Program-made: the position numbers and the translations under genes
From: Chamaesiphon polymorphus CCALA 037
GTDB lineage: Bacteria; Cyanobacteriota; Cyanobacteriia; Cyanobacteriales; Chamaesiphonaceae
Direction: 5' to 3'
Assembly: GCF_003003845.1 (NCBI RefSeq)
Contig: NZ_PVWO01000006.1
Coordinates: forward strand, 1 to 37,987
Length of the DNA: 37,987 bases
The notes under the pieces: model-generated
Database searches by the model: none
The model's input: the letters and a program-made list of their open reading frames with translations, nothing else
Told to the model about the DNA's origin: nothing
Shown: positions 1 through 9,677 of the stretch, in pieces
Position numbering within the stretch: position 1 is the stretch's first letter
How the letters are laid out: the number at the start of each line of letters is the position of its first letter

Positions 1-33
1 TCCACCCATCCACCCCTCCACTCCTCCACCCCT
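1..33. repeat. Octamer-like C-rich tandem repeat abutting the TetR start codon
   Basis: Degenerate 8-bp units of the type TCCACCCA/TCCACCCC run from the window edge up to the ATG at 34. The same unit, in the same orientation relative to the gene, precedes cheB (19905-19990). No Shine-Dalgarno sequence is visible between the repeat and the start codon. The left end lies outside the window, so the copy number is unknown. Confidence 0.7.
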
Positions 34-621
34 ATGGGTCGTCCACTCAAAGCCAACTCCCTCAGCCCGCAGCATGTAATCGATGCGGCGATCGCTTGTC
101 TCGATCGAGAAGGCGAATCTGCGTTGGGAGTAAATCGGGTAGCGCGAGAACTAGGAATCAAACCACCAGCGATCTACAAGCATTTAGATGGCAATACAGG
201 GTTACGCCGTGCGGTGGCATTGCAAATCTGGCATCAATATCTAGCAGATTGCCACAGCCAAACAGTGGGGATCGCTGACAAACGAACGTTATTTCTCGCA
301 GGTGCGCGAGCGACTCGCAACTTTGCCAAATCTTATCCCGCACGATATGCCGTAATGATGGAATATCAATTGCGTCCTACCGAGCCGCCAGAAGCCGAAA
401 TCATCCAGCACTCGCTCCGTTGGTTTCAAGATTCGTTGCAACTCTCAAGACTCAGCCCAGATGCACTCGTAGATACGATGCGGATGGTTAATGCGGCGAT
501 TTATGGTTTTATTATCAGAGAACGATCGGAATTAATGACACTCGATCGCGATCCCGATGCTAGTTATGAAGTGATGCTATCAGCTTTAGTCGTCGCGATC
601 GAGTATATTCAAGCCATCTAA
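34..621 (+). CDS. TetR/AcrR-family transcriptional regulator
   Basis: This 195-residue protein has an amino-terminal TetR-type helix-turn-helix. The recognition part is around residues 34-53, with GIKPPAIYKHLDG matching the family pattern in which a Tyr and a His end the second helix. The rest should be a helical ligand-binding and dimerisation domain with little sequence conservation. The length is typical for TetR proteins. The ATG at 34 is chosen because MGRPLK is a usual start for the family, although the preceding 33 bp are tandem repeat without a ribosome binding site. The next gene in the same direction is an aldo/keto reductase 119 bp downstream, a plausible but unproven target. The ligand is unknown. 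Confidence 0.85.
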   Translation: MGRPLKANSLSPQHVIDAAIACLDREGESALGVNRVARELGIKPPAIYKHLDGNTGLRRAVALQIWHQYLADCHSQTVGIADKRTLFLAGARATRNFAKSYPARYAVMMEYQLRPTEPPEAEIIQHSLRWFQDSLQLSRLSPDALVDTMRMVNAAIYGFIIRERSELMTLDRDPDASYEVMLSALVVAIEYIQAI

Positions 622-740
622 GAGCACACTTACTAACTTTTACGGTTATCGATCGTAAGATCGATCGCGATCGATGAAATTATGTACCAAGAGGGTTTTC
701 GTTAAAATTAAGGAATATTCTTCCTACTTTTCCTCAATAT

Positions 741-1670
741 ATGGCAACGACTATCCTTGGTAATACTGGCATTGAAGTGACACCGATCGGATTTGGTACC
801 TGGGCTTGGGGCGATTCTCTGTTCTGGGGATATGGTAAGGATTACGGCGAAATGGAGTTGCGGCAAGCTTTTCAAGCCGCAGTCAATAAAGGAATTACCT
901 TTTTAGACACCGCTGAGGTGTATGGTTTGGGTAAGTCTGAACAACTGATCGGTAAATTCGTCAAAGAGAGTAGCGCAACTACCCAAATTGCGACTAAATA
1001 CATGCCGCTCCCCTGGCGGTTTCGGAAAGAAGATGTAGCCGATGCTGTCACCGCCAGTCTCAAACGGCTGAGAATGCCCTCGATCGATCTATATCAAGTC
1101 CATTTTCCAGCTCCTTCATTTTTGAGTCAAGAAGGGTTGATGGATGCGCTAGCAGATGAGGTAGAGCAAGGGCGGATTAAGGCTGTCGGGGTGAGCAACT
1201 ATAGTGCCCAACAACTCCGCGAAGCCCATCGGTTACTAGCGCGGCGCGGCGTACCTTTAGCTGTCAATCAAATGCGCTATTCGCTCATCACCCGCGAAAT
1301 TGAAACGAATGGGGTACTTGCTGCCGCTCGCGAGCTAAATGTCACGATTTTGGCCTACAGTCCTCTAGCGCAAGGGCTATTGACTGGTAAGTATACTGCT
1401 GGCAACCCACCCACTGGCGCGCGGAGTCTGGACAAACGGTTTCAGACTGTTGGTTTGCAAAAAATTCAACCAGTCTTAAATAAACTGGCCGAACTGGGCG
1501 ACAAATATTCCAAAACGCCCGCTCAGGTGGCTCTCAATTGGTTGATGTGCCAGCCAGGGGTAATTCCGATCCCAGGGATTAAAACCGCCACTCAGGTGGA
1601 GCAAAATGCTGGGGCTATGGGTTGGGAATTGTCAGCAGAAGAAGTAATGGAGTTGCGCTATCTGAGTTGA
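741..1670 (+). CDS. Aldo/keto reductase
   Basis: This 309-residue NADPH-dependent oxidoreductase belongs to the aldo/keto reductase superfamily, a TIM barrel acting on carbonyl compounds. The catalytic tetrad is visible: Asp56 and Tyr61 in FLDTAEVYG, Lys86 in ATKYMP and His121 in LYQVHFP. The cofactor-binding end is also recognisable, with YSPLAQGLLTGKY and the late segment IPIPGIKTATQVEQNAGA. The length is normal and the protein looks intact. Substrate specificity cannot be read from sequence. The gene follows the TetR regulator in the same direction and ends just before a 50-bp palindrome that probably terminates transcription. Confidence 0.93.
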   Translation: MATTILGNTGIEVTPIGFGTWAWGDSLFWGYGKDYGEMELRQAFQAAVNKGITFLDTAEVYGLGKSEQLIGKFVKESSATTQIATKYMPLPWRFRKEDVADAVTASLKRLRMPSIDLYQVHFPAPSFLSQEGLMDALADEVEQGRIKAVGVSNYSAQQLREAHRLLARRGVPLAVNQMRYSLITREIETNGVLAAARELNVTILAYSPLAQGLLTGKYTAGNPPTGARSLDKRFQTVGLQKIQPVLNKLAELGDKYSKTPAQVALNWLMCQPGVIPIPGIKTATQVEQNAGAMGWELSAEEVMELRYLS

Positions 1671-1684
1671 GACGCAATCGATCG

Positions 1685-1734
1685 AAATTAGGAGACAAGG
1701 GGTAATTCATGAATTACCCCTTGTCTCCTAATTT
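1685..1734. terminator. Perfect 50-bp palindrome, probable bidirectional terminator
   Basis: Bases 1685-1734 form a perfect palindrome centred on AT (1709-1710). The outer ends are AAATTA and TAATTT, so a transcript from either side gives a long stem with A/U ends. It lies exactly between the convergent aldo/keto reductase and methyltransferase genes, where a shared terminator is expected. Such a long perfect palindrome could also form a cruciform. Confidence 0.75.
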
Positions 1735-1752
1735 TGCACCAGCGTTAAACTG

Positions 1753-2814
1753 CTAGCTCAACGGCTTTTTAGCTACCAAATACTTGCTCATAAAATGCAC
1801 TTCCGTGGGCAAGACTTCGGCAAAGCCAGCCTTGTACAGCCGCTCTACCAGGTTATCGTCCATGTAACTGCGATAATAAGGCTCGTGGAAAGTTTCGTAG
1901 AACATGTGCATCATGGCTTCAAATTCTGGCGAATCGCTCATCTGAATCGAATCGCAAATCACGAACGTGCCACCAGGTTTGAGTACGCGGTAACATTCCT
2001 CGATCGCTCTTTGACGTACCGCAGGCGGGAGTTCGTGGAATAAGAAGACGCAGGTAACGGCATGGAAGTAGTTATCGACATAAGGCAACTCTTCAATATT
2101 GCCTTGCAATAACTGCACCAACTCTCCTGGCATGTCGGCGAGCTGCTCGTTAGCTTTGCGTAGATATGCTCCAGATAAATCGACGCCAAATAGCGAAGCT
2201 TGGGGCAACATCGCCCGGATACCACGGAGGGTGCGCGCCGTACCACAGGCAGCATCGAGAATCCGAATTTGCTTGGCAGGAACGTCGCTAAAGGCTTTTA
2301 AACCAGCTTTGAGCGGAGCCAAGATCCGACGCCGCATCGCATCAGCACTGCCACCGAACAAAATCTCCACTTGGAGATCGTACAAGTTAGCAGACATGTC
2401 ACTTAGGTATCCGCCAGTCTGATGGTGAAAATTCTGAACGTAGTAGCTGGGATAGCCATCAGTTTCGATCGTGCGATCGAAATCTTGATACTGCTTCGAG
2501 TCGGCACGCTGCCAAATGCTGGGCAGATCGATGACTAAAGAGGGATATTGGCGCAGATAATCTACCCAAGGTTCGTCGAATAGCAAGCTGGTGGGATATA
2601 CACCGTTTTCTGCATCTTGCCAGTCTACTGCCTGGAGGTTGTCAACACGCTGCTGAAGCTCGGTAATTAATTGTGGTGGTACCGGGATCGTTGACAACTC
2701 GTTGGGCTTGAGAGCCTTACGAGCCTGAATACTGAGAACTTTGTGGGCGAAGCTCAAGTAGCTCTTGCCTTGTTGAAGCGTCTGGTAAGTTAGCTTGGTG
2801 AGTGTAGCGGCCAT
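1753..2814 (-). CDS. Class I SAM-dependent methyltransferase
   Basis: This 353-residue protein carries a Rossmann-type methyltransferase domain in its second half. Motif I is at about 184-194 (IRILDAACGTA), the acidic end of strand 2 is in LFGVDLSGAYL, and the post-motif segment VLKPGGTFVICDS is typical of ubiE/type-11 methyltransferases. The first ~150 residues are a separate, probably helical extension containing YPSYYVQNFHHQTGGYLS, a segment I associate with a cyanobacterial and plastid methyltransferase subgroup. The substrate is unknown. The start ATG at 2814 gives MAATLTK. It is convergent with the aldo/keto reductase and divergent from the HNH gene, with about 235 bp of shared upstream space. 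Confidence 0.88.
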   Translation of the reverse strand: MAATLTKLTYQTLQQGKSYLSFAHKVLSIQARKALKPNELSTIPVPPQLITELQQRVDNLQAVDWQDAENGVYPTSLLFDEPWVDYLRQYPSLVIDLPSIWQRADSKQYQDFDRTIETDGYPSYYVQNFHHQTGGYLSDMSANLYDLQVEILFGGSADAMRRRILAPLKAGLKAFSDVPAKQIRILDAACGTARTLRGIRAMLPQASLFGVDLSGAYLRKANEQLADMPGELVQLLQGNIEELPYVDNYFHAVTCVFLFHELPPAVRQRAIEECYRVLKPGGTFVICDSIQMSDSPEFEAMMHMFYETFHEPYYRSYMDDNLVERLYKAGFAEVLPTEVHFMSKYLVAKKPLS

Positions 2815-3049
2815 GGTAGTGAGAAGATTTTTATCAGTATTGTAAATAAATCTAACGAATTCTGAGGAGTTTGTAAATTAAATGCGGTTATATGAGTTTC
2901 AAGGTTTCTCTAAAAATAGAGGTCGATCGAACCGATCGAGACGGTCAACTAACCCGATCGCAGGCTATGATGGAGGGCCGCTATATCTAAATAATTAATT
3001 AAGTTTGTGTTAGGATTGGGGGAAATAGGTTTCAAATCCTAACGTAAAC

Positions 3050-3547
3050 ATGAGCAAAGTGCTGGTGTTAAATGCTTCCTATGAGCCGCTCAACATCACT
3101 GGTTGGCGACGTGCGGTAATCTTGATGCTCAAAGGCAAGGCAGAACAGGTCGAACACAATGGTAAATATTTAGCCAAAGACTTTCCGCTCCCAACGGTAA
3201 TTCGCCTGCGGCATTACATTACAGTGCCATACCGAGAAATTCCCCTCACTCGTCGCAATGTGCTCAATCGCGACAATCACTCCTGTCAGTACTGTGGTTA
3301 TAAGGGTGACGGTTTGACGCTAGATCATGTGATTCCCCGATCGCGTGGTGGCCCAGATACCTGGGAAAATTTGATTACGGCGTGTATGCGTTGCAATGTC
3401 AAAAAGGGCAACCGGACGCCCAAGGAAGCTAATTTACAGCTTTATACCCAGCCGCGCCGACCTTATAGCAGTCTGCACTATGAGGCTGTGACTCACATTA
3501 ATAATGGCTCTCATGTGGAGTGGCGTAAGTATATTATTGGCATTTAG
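3050..3547 (+). CDS. HNH endonuclease-domain protein
   Basis: This 165-residue protein has a zinc-type HNH fold. The zinc cysteines are C79 and C82 (CQYC) and C112 and C115 (CMRC), and the metal/catalytic part is LDHVIPRSRGG (D92-H93) with N107 further on. The amino-terminal segment MSKVLVLNASYEPLNITGWRR is characteristic of the small chromosomal HNH proteins found in nearly all cyanobacteria. Their role is not established; a house-keeping nuclease role is more likely than homing because the gene stands alone without an intron or partner. The start is ATG and the length is full for the family. Confidence 0.92.
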   Translation: MSKVLVLNASYEPLNITGWRRAVILMLKGKAEQVEHNGKYLAKDFPLPTVIRLRHYITVPYREIPLTRRNVLNRDNHSCQYCGYKGDGLTLDHVIPRSRGGPDTWENLITACMRCNVKKGNRTPKEANLQLYTQPRRPYSSLHYEAVTHINNGSHVEWRKYIIGI

Positions 3548-3611
3548 GATAATTGGACTGGTTGAGCAACTCTAAATACTATTAATTTGCACCATAACTC
3601 TGGGTTGCCAA

Positions 3612-4133
3612 TCATTTTAAACTAATTTTTAGGCCAAAGTCTTCTTTTAGTTGTAAAAGTGCTTCGGCATTGCCTTTAGCATCATCTAGCGCATTGTGCG
3701 TATGTGCAGTTTTTCGTAAATGCTTAAAATTTACAAATGTATCTTTAACAAGTCCTTTGTAAAGGGAACCGAGATTATTGGACGTGTGTCCAAACGGATT
3801 TTGCCCGCAGAAATGGTGAAAATACCAATTGATAAACTGCCAATCAAACCCATTATTATCGGCGATAAACAAGGCTCGCCCAGAACTTGAGGTTTCAATC
3901 CAGGCGGCAAATCTTGACATTACAACTTGCGGATCTTCAAATGTTAATGTTTCCTCGCGGGTAAATTTACTAATTTCTAGAGCTTGGGGAATCCACTTAT
4001 CTGAAATTGGTTTGAGTTGTGCGTAGAATGTTTTAGTTAGCGATGGCTCAACAACTACAGCCCCAAAGGAAATCATTGAATAATCACCTGGAATTGGGCC
4101 ATCAGCTTCTACATCGATCGATATATAGCTCAT
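3612..4133 (-). CDS. DEDDh 3'-5' exonuclease / exoribonuclease
   Basis: This 173-residue protein resembles RNase T and DnaQ-epsilon-type exonucleases. Motif I is D7-x-E9 in SIDVEADGP, motif II is probably D97 in NNGFDW, and motif III is H146 with D151 in HNALDDAKGNAEAL, giving the DEDDh set. It should remove nucleotides from 3' ends using two metal ions; whether RNA or DNA is the substrate cannot be decided here. The start ATG at 4133 is the only reasonable one because motif I begins at residue 7. It is downstream of infB on the same strand, with a hairpin at 4165-4189 between them, so co-transcription is doubtful. Confidence 0.87.
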   Translation of the reverse strand: MSYISIDVEADGPIPGDYSMISFGAVVVEPSLTKTFYAQLKPISDKWIPQALEISKFTREETLTFEDPQVVMSRFAAWIETSSSGRALFIADNNGFDWQFINWYFHHFCGQNPFGHTSNNLGSLYKGLVKDTFVNFKHLRKTAHTHNALDDAKGNAEALLQLKEDFGLKISLK

Positions 4134-4164
4134 TCAATACTTCACCAAATTATTAACACTAGAA

Positions 4165-4189
4165 ACCCAACTTCTGTGAGAAGTTGGGT
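4165..4189 (-). terminator. Hairpin downstream of infB
   Basis: An 11-bp perfect stem, ACCCAACTTCT (4165-4175) with AGAAGTTGGGT (4179-4189), has a 3-nt loop. A short T-rich stretch follows on the minus strand. It lies 28 bp after the infB stop codon and before the exonuclease gene, which fits a terminator. The stem sequence also resembles the dispersed AACCCAAC repeats of cyanobacteria. Confidence 0.6.
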
Positions 4190-4217
4190 GTTTAAAAAGC
4201 AAAGATCGAGTTACACT

Positions 4218-7200
4218 CTACACGGGCGATAGCGTCCGACGCTTGCTGACCATTTGGAAGGTTTCGATAATGTCGCCTTCTTGCCAGTCATTAAACTTGT
4301 CTAAGCGGATACCGCATTCAAAGCCAGCATTGACTTCGCGCACGTCATCTTTGACACGCTTGAGGGAGTCGAGCGTACCTTCGTACACCAACGCACTTTT
4401 GCGGAGAACGCGAATGCTACAGTTCCGCAGGGCTTTACCTGAAAGGACATAACATCCGGCAATGTTGCCCCGTCCGGCTTGGAATACCGCCCGAACTTCC
4501 ACTTGACCCAAGGGTTCTTCGACTTGTTCGGGGTCGAGGAGACCTTCCATCGCGCCTTGAATGTCGCTGAGGAGGGCGTAGATGATGTTGTATTCGCGGA
4601 CATCGACACCAGCCTCATCAGAGGCCGCACGCGCGCCGCTGGCTAAGGTAGTATTGAAGCCGATAATGACGGCACCACTGGCTGCTGCTAGATCGACGTC
4701 AGTTTCAGTGATTTCGCCTGCTGCGGAGAGCAGTACGCGTACCTGGACTTCGTTTTGAGGTAGCTGACGCAGCGAACCGAGAATTGCTTCGACGGAACCT
4801 TGAACGTCTGCTTTGAGGATCAGGTTGAGTTCTTTGAGTTCGCCTTCTTGTGCCTTAGCAGACAAGCTGTTCAGGGTAACGCGGCGGGAAGCCATCATCT
4901 GTTGGAGTCGCGATTGACGGCGTTCGGCAGAACGGACATCGGCAATAGCACGAGCTTCTTTTTCGACGAAGACTTCAAACTCATCGCCAGCTTGCGGGAC
5001 ATCGCTCAAACCGAGGACTTCTACGGCAAAAGAGGGGCTAGCTGCCTCGACGCGCGCTAAACGATCGTCTACCATCGCCCGAACTTTCCCGAAGACGTGT
5101 CCGGCAACTAAAGTTTCACCGACGCGCAGGGTACCGTTTTGTACCAAGAGAGTTGCAACGGGGCCTTTGGCTTTGTCGAGGTGAGCTTCAATGACGGTAC
5201 CGCGAGCGGTACGATCGGGGTTAGCGTGGAGATCTTCAATATCGGCGACTAACAGAATCATTTCGAGCAGGGTATCGAGATTCTCGCCTTTGAGAGCACT
5301 AACTTCGACCATGATCGTATCGCCACCCAGATCTTCCGATTGGAGGTTGAAGGCGATTAATTCCTGTTTGACGCGAGCGGGGTTGGCACCTGGTTTATCG
5401 ATTTTGTTGATAGCGACGATAATCGGTACTTCGGCGGCTTGAGCGTGCCGAATTGCTTCGATCGTTTGCGGACGGACGCCATCATCGGCAGCTACGACCA
5501 GGATGGCAATGTCTGTCACCCGCGCACCGCGAGCGCGCATAGCGGTGAAGGCTTCGTGACCTGGCGTATCGAGGAATACGACCTGTTGAGTTTCGCCTTC
5601 ATGTTCCATATCGACGTGGTAAGCACCGATATGTTGGGTAATTCCTCCGGCTTCTCCCTGAGCTACTTTGGTCGATCGAATGGCGTCGAGTAATGTGGTC
5701 TTACCATGATCGACGTGACCCATGATCGTGACTACTGGCGGACGACGTTGGAGTAGGTCTAAATCTTCAACATCGAGCATTTCGGTAACTTTAGTGGCCG
5801 CAGCTTGTTCGACACCCGTCACGACGGCGACGTCCATTTCTTCAGCGACCATGGTGGCTGTATCGACATCGAGAATCTGCGTGACGCTAATCGCCATGCC
5901 TTTGAAGAAAAGCTGTTTGACGATTTCCGTTTCCGGTACCATCAGCATTTCTGCTAAATCTCGGACGGTGATACTACCCATTAGGGTAATCGACTCTGGT
6001 TTTTCAACAGTGTTCTTTTGTTCGCGCTTGTTATTACTACTGCGTTCTTTAGCCTGTTGATCCCCCTTCATTACGGGTTTTTTGCGCTGCGCGGGAACTG
6101 CGGCTGGGCGAATGCCGCCGCCAGTGCCGATCTTCTGCTTGGCTGGTCGCGCGATCGACAGGCTGACGATCGTTTCTGTCGCGTTGTCGTTACCATCAAA
6201 ATCGTCATCTTCATCATCTTCGTCGATGACAACTGTTTTGACGCGTTTCCCTTTGGCCGGAACTTTGGCCTTGGCGGTTTCGACTTCTTCTTCTTCTTTA
6301 CTCCAGCCTTTGCCTTTGTTGACTGGCTTCCGCAGCGGTGGCCGCTTGAGTTCGAGATCGATGGGCGTTGGCACATCATCTTTCTCGGTAGCCGCACCGT
6401 CTTTCCCTGGTGCGCCCGGTCGAGTGGGGCCTGTGCCTTGGGGTTTGATCTGCACGATCCGAGCGGGCGGACGGTTCAGCGGTGGAGCCTCAGCTTCAGT
6501 TTTGGCAACTGGCTTGCGCGGGGCACTAGTCCCCGGACTGCGGGTGGGCGCACCAACAGCAGGGCGGTTGCTCGGCGGTTCGTTCTTAACTAGCTGAGAT
6601 TTGGGAATCGGTTTATTGGGAACTGGGGGGCGAACTCCTGGCACCGCAGGGGCGTTCTCGCCGCTATCATTTGTCGGCTGAGTCGGCGCATTATCGCCAG
6701 CAGTAGGGCGGGCTGGAGGGCCTGATAATTGGGGTTTGGGTGCTGGCGGCTGCACTGGCGCGGTCGCTCTGACCGCCCGATTGGGGTTCGCTGTTTCACC
6801 AGCAGTTTCTGGGCGGCGCACGGGAGTGGCACCTTCACCCACAGGTGTCGGACGGACGACTGGTCGGCTGACCGCAGGCGCGGGCGGTGCGGCAGGTCTC
6901 GATGGCGGTTGCTGTGCTGTCACAGGCGGTTGTGGCATCAAGGATGGTTTGGGCTGGCTGTCGCTCTTGTGTTCGATTTGCAAAATTCTGGTTTTGGGTT
7001 CGGTTGGTCGTTGTGGTGCGGACGGATTGGCAGGGGCGGTATTTGGGGCTAGTGATTTGGGCGGCTCGGTTTTTTGGGCAATGGGAGACTCTCCCTTGTC
7101 AATGGAAATCTGACGGGGAGGCTTGTTGTGACGATCGGGGAATTTCTCGTTGGCGGCTTTGACGATCTGCTCTGCTTCTGCTTCAGAGATACTGCTGCTG

Positions 7201-7307
7201 TGGCTTTTGACTACAATATTTAAGCCTTCGCAAATCCCCAATAAATCTTTATTATCCAAATTCAATTCCTTTGACAATTCGTAAATTCTGACTTTGCCGT
7301 TGTTCAT
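4218..7307 (-). CDS. infB: Translation initiation factor IF-2
   Basis: This 1029-residue GTPase places initiator fMet-tRNA in the ribosomal P site. Residues 1-55 form an IF2_N-type domain ([19 protein letters not shown]). Residues ~60-430 are a proline/alanine-rich, low-complexity linker typical of cyanobacterial IF-2. A second IF2_N domain covers ~440-495. The GTPase follows with G1 GHVDHGKT (530-537), G3 DTPGHEAF (from 580) and G4 NKID (634-637). Domains II to C2 follow and the protein ends normally. The long linker creates long open frames on the opposite strand (about 6018-7160), which are shadows. The upstream neighbour is the divergent cobA-hemD; the usual rimP-nusA-ylxR set is not next to it. 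Confidence 0.98.
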   Translation of the reverse strand: MNNGKVRIYELSKELNLDNKDLLGICEGLNIVVKSHSSSISEAEAEQIVKAANEKFPDRHNKPPRQISIDKGESPIAQKTEPPKSLAPNTAPANPSAPQRPTEPKTRILQIEHKSDSQPKPSLMPQPPVTAQQPPSRPAAPPAPAVSRPVVRPTPVGEGATPVRRPETAGETANPNRAVRATAPVQPPAPKPQLSGPPARPTAGDNAPTQPTNDSGENAPAVPGVRPPVPNKPIPKSQLVKNEPPSNRPAVGAPTRSPGTSAPRKPVAKTEAEAPPLNRPPARIVQIKPQGTGPTRPGAPGKDGAATEKDDVPTPIDLELKRPPLRKPVNKGKGWSKEEEEVETAKAKVPAKGKRVKTVVIDEDDEDDDFDGNDNATETIVSLSIARPAKQKIGTGGGIRPAAVPAQRKKPVMKGDQQAKERSSNNKREQKNTVEKPESITLMGSITVRDLAEMLMVPETEIVKQLFFKGMAISVTQILDVDTATMVAEEMDVAVVTGVEQAAATKVTEMLDVEDLDLLQRRPPVVTIMGHVDHGKTTLLDAIRSTKVAQGEAGGITQHIGAYHVDMEHEGETQQVVFLDTPGHEAFTAMRARGARVTDIAILVVAADDGVRPQTIEAIRHAQAAEVPIIVAINKIDKPGANPARVKQELIAFNLQSEDLGGDTIMVEVSALKGENLDTLLEMILLVADIEDLHANPDRTARGTVIEAHLDKAKGPVATLLVQNGTLRVGETLVAGHVFGKVRAMVDDRLARVEAASPSFAVEVLGLSDVPQAGDEFEVFVEKEARAIADVRSAERRQSRLQQMMASRRVTLNSLSAKAQEGELKELNLILKADVQGSVEAILGSLRQLPQNEVQVRVLLSAAGEITETDVDLAAASGAVIIGFNTTLASGARAASDEAGVDVREYNIIYALLSDIQGAMEGLLDPEQVEEPLGQVEVRAVFQAGRGNIAGCYVLSGKALRNCSIRVLRKSALVYEGTLDSLKRVKDDVREVNAGFECGIRLDKFNDWQEGDIIETFQMVSKRRTLSPV

Positions 7308-7879
7308 CCACTATGTCCCTATTTATAAAACCGATCGAGCGTCTAGATTATGACTTGATGTTGGCAAGACCATATATTTATCTACACAATATTAATTTTT
7401 GATTATCTAACTAAGTATATTTAATGAAAGCTCTTACCTGGTAGTGGGTTCCTAGCATCGTACTCAAGTGTACGTAATGCTTGCGACTTATCCCCATCCG
7501 TTATCGACTAACTCGTTAGCGTTTGCACGGCATCTTGAAGAGCAGATCGGTTTCTCCTGGTGGAGAATTGCGGTCTTTATCTTACTGCCACGATCGGGAG
7601 AACCCGACGGTTGCTAGATGCTGTTGCACGGTTTTTCTTAACGTTCGGTGGTGCCGATCGTCAACGGGGAATCATATTATATTCTTACACCAATTTGTCA
7701 TGATTGGCGAGTCCGATCGACAATTTGTGATACTGTGATAGGTTTATCCGATTCTCCGGGGAGTGGTTGTACCAGCCTGGATTGTCGCAGATCGTACCAC
7801 CGATCGATCGTGAGATCGAGAGCGGAAAAAAGGTCAGACAAAGGGGTCTTCACAATTAATAATTAATTAATTCTTTTCG
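7308..7879. other. Long divergent spacer between infB and cobA-hemD
   Basis: This 572-bp stretch holds the leaders of two divergent genes. Small hairpins are visible: TTTCTCC with GGAGAA at 7551-7567 and CGGG-AGAA-CCCG at 7593-7604. An 8-bp direct repeat, CAATTTGT, occurs at about 7689 and 7722. I looked for a cobalamin riboswitch upstream of cobA-hemD and for the missing ylxR upstream of infB and found neither. Short open frames on the plus strand (7523-7738, 7648-7866) lack recognisable protein character. Confidence 0.5.
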
Positions 7880-9424
7880 ATGAGCAAAGTATATATTGTG
7901 GGTGCAGGGCCAGGAGATGTCTCTTTTCTAACGCTCCGCGCGCAACAAATTCTCACCCAAGCAGAAGTATTAATTTATGATGCTTTGGTCGATCGCGGGT
8001 TGCTAGAGTTGGTGCCAGAAACTTGCGTGCTGGTAAATGTTGGCAAGCGCGGCGGACAGCCGAGTATGCTCCAATCAGAAATCGATGCCTTATTGGTAGA
8101 ATACGCCCGCACCGAGCGAACGGTGGTGCGGCTCAAGAGTGGCGATCCGTTTATCTTCGGGCGCGTCACTGCCGAGATCGATGCCCTGACTGCTGCCAAC
8201 TGCGATTATGAAGTAATTCCTGGATTATCTACGGCTTTAGTTGCCCCCTTACTTGCTGGCATTCCCCTCACCGATCCCGTGTTGAGTAGGGGTTTTGCGG
8301 TAATTACGGCTCATCTCCCCGACGATCTCGATTGGGACGCCCTAGCTAGAATCCCGACAGTGGTAATTTTAATGGGCACTAGGCAACTAGCCGAAGTAGT
8401 CGCTCAATTTTTGAAACACGATCGATCGATTAATACTCCCATTGCGATAATTCGCTGGGCGGGAACCTCCCAGCAGCAAATCTGGGTATCAGATTTGGGC
8501 GGAATCGTGGCCGAAACTGATGGTTTCGATCTGTCACCATCGGTAATTGTCGTCGGGCAAGTGGTGCGATTGCGAGAGTATATTAACTGTGACGCATCGA
8601 CTTCGCCGATTAGTAACGAACTTGTCTTAACACACTCGCATCCGAGTCCGCTCGCTGGCAAAACCGTCCTGGTAACCCGCGCCGCCGGACAAGCCAGCGA
8701 TTTTTCGCAGATGCTACGATCGCGTGGCGCGCGCGTCATCGAAATGCCCACATTAGAGATCGTGCCCCCCAGTAGCTGGCAGGATCTCGATCGCGAAATC
8801 GATCGATTGAACGCGTTTGATTGGTTAATCCTCACTTCTACCAATGGCGTCGATGCCTTGTTTGCACGGCTGGCTGTAGCTGGTAAAGACAGCCGCGCCC
8901 TCGCAGGCGTAAACATCACCGCAGTCGGTCAAAAAACCGCCCAATCGCTTCAACAGCATGGGATTACGCCCGACTTTATCCCGCCAGATTTTGTTGCCGA
9001 TGCGTTGGTGAGTAACTTCCCTGTCGATCCTCACGGACAAAGAATTTTATTTCCGCGCGTCGAAACTGGCGGACGCGAAGTGTTAGTGAGAGAATTTACC
9101 AATCTGGGCGCAACGGTAGTCGAAGTTGCCGCGTATCAATCGCAATGCCCTCAGGAGATCGATCCCGCCGTTGCCATGGCATTACAACAGCAGCAGATCG
9201 AGATCGTTACCTTTGCCAGTTCCAAAACCGTGAAGAACTTTTGCCGATTAATTGGAAATAGTTTACCAATAGATTGGCAGCAACAGGTCTGTATTGCCTC
9301 GATCGGCCCCCAAACTTCGGCTACTTGTAGGGAGTTATTGGGCAAAGTCGATATCGAAGCGACTGAATATACGTTGCCCGGTTTGGTTGCGGCTTTAGAG
9401 TTAGGCTTGGGAGTACGTAAATAG
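7880..9424 (+). CDS. cobA-hemD: Fused uroporphyrinogen-III C-methyltransferase / uroporphyrinogen-III synthase
   Basis: This 514-residue bifunctional protein acts at the tetrapyrrole branch point. Residues 1-~240 are the SAM-dependent methyltransferase making precorrin-2 for sirohaem and cobalamin, with KVYIVGAGPGDVSFLTLRA at the start, VNVGKRGG near 55-60 and RLKSGDPFIFGR near 94-105. Residues ~255-512 are uroporphyrinogen-III synthase, starting at AGKTVLVTRAAGQASDF and ending with PQTSATCRELLG and TLPGLVAAL. The order methyltransferase-synthase on one chain is known from several bacteria, including cyanobacteria. The ATG start gives the canonical first residues. The protein looks complete. 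A repeat element follows 43 bp after the stop. Confidence 0.95.
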   Translation: MSKVYIVGAGPGDVSFLTLRAQQILTQAEVLIYDALVDRGLLELVPETCVLVNVGKRGGQPSMLQSEIDALLVEYARTERTVVRLKSGDPFIFGRVTAEIDALTAANCDYEVIPGLSTALVAPLLAGIPLTDPVLSRGFAVITAHLPDDLDWDALARIPTVVILMGTRQLAEVVAQFLKHDRSINTPIAIIRWAGTSQQQIWVSDLGGIVAETDGFDLSPSVIVVGQVVRLREYINCDASTSPISNELVLTHSHPSPLAGKTVLVTRAAGQASDFSQMLRSRGARVIEMPTLEIVPPSSWQDLDREIDRLNAFDWLILTSTNGVDALFARLAVAGKDSRALAGVNITAVGQKTAQSLQQHGITPDFIPPDFVADALVSNFPVDPHGQRILFPRVETGGREVLVREFTNLGATVVEVAAYQSQCPQEIDPAVAMALQQQQIEIVTFASSKTVKNFCRLIGNSLPIDWQQQVCIASIGPQTSATCRELLGKVDIEATEYTLPGLVAALELGLGVRK

Positions 9425-9467
9425 CTGGCAGCTAGAAGATCGACGCTCTCTAGCAAGCCGCTCTTAT

Positions 9468-9670
9468 AAAACCGATTTGAGATCTTTCGATCGCTCCTGG
9501 TGGGGGAGGGCGGGTTTTGTTCGCTATCCAACAGTAAAATCGACATTGAATAGCATAAACCCGCCCCTACAGTTGGTCTGTAAGGGCGGGTTTATGCTAG
9601 AAATTATCATCTAACACTATCATCTCCAAACAAACCCGTCCTCCCCCATCAGAAGATCTCAAATGGGTTT
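9468..9670. repeat. Nested inverted-repeat element (MITE-like) between cobA-hemD and ssb
   Basis: The outer arms match in two blocks: ATTTGAGATCTT at 9475-9486 is exactly complementary to 9653-9664, and 9498-9517 pairs with 9632-9651 with two mismatches (core TGGGGGAGG). An inner hairpin has 21-bp arms, 9551-9571 and 9579-9599, with one mismatch. The whole ~203-bp unit could fold into one long structure and act as a two-way terminator between the convergent genes. The organisation resembles a non-autonomous mobile element; no transposase is present and no target duplication was clear. Confidence 0.75.
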
Positions 9671-9677
9671 CATAGAG

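Noticed and set aside
3020-3049. T-loop-like GGTTTCAAATCC suggesting a tRNA
   Set aside because: No acceptor stem, anticodon arm or D arm could be paired upstream; it is only the leader of the HNH gene.
6018-7162. Several long open frames on the plus strand opposite infB
   Set aside because: They mirror the Pro/Ala-rich linker of IF-2, where biased codons keep other frames open. Their translations are low-complexity and have no family pattern.
7740-7879. Cobalamin riboswitch ahead of cobA-hemD
   Set aside because: I searched the spacer for the conserved B12-box-like sequence and the surrounding helices and could not find them.
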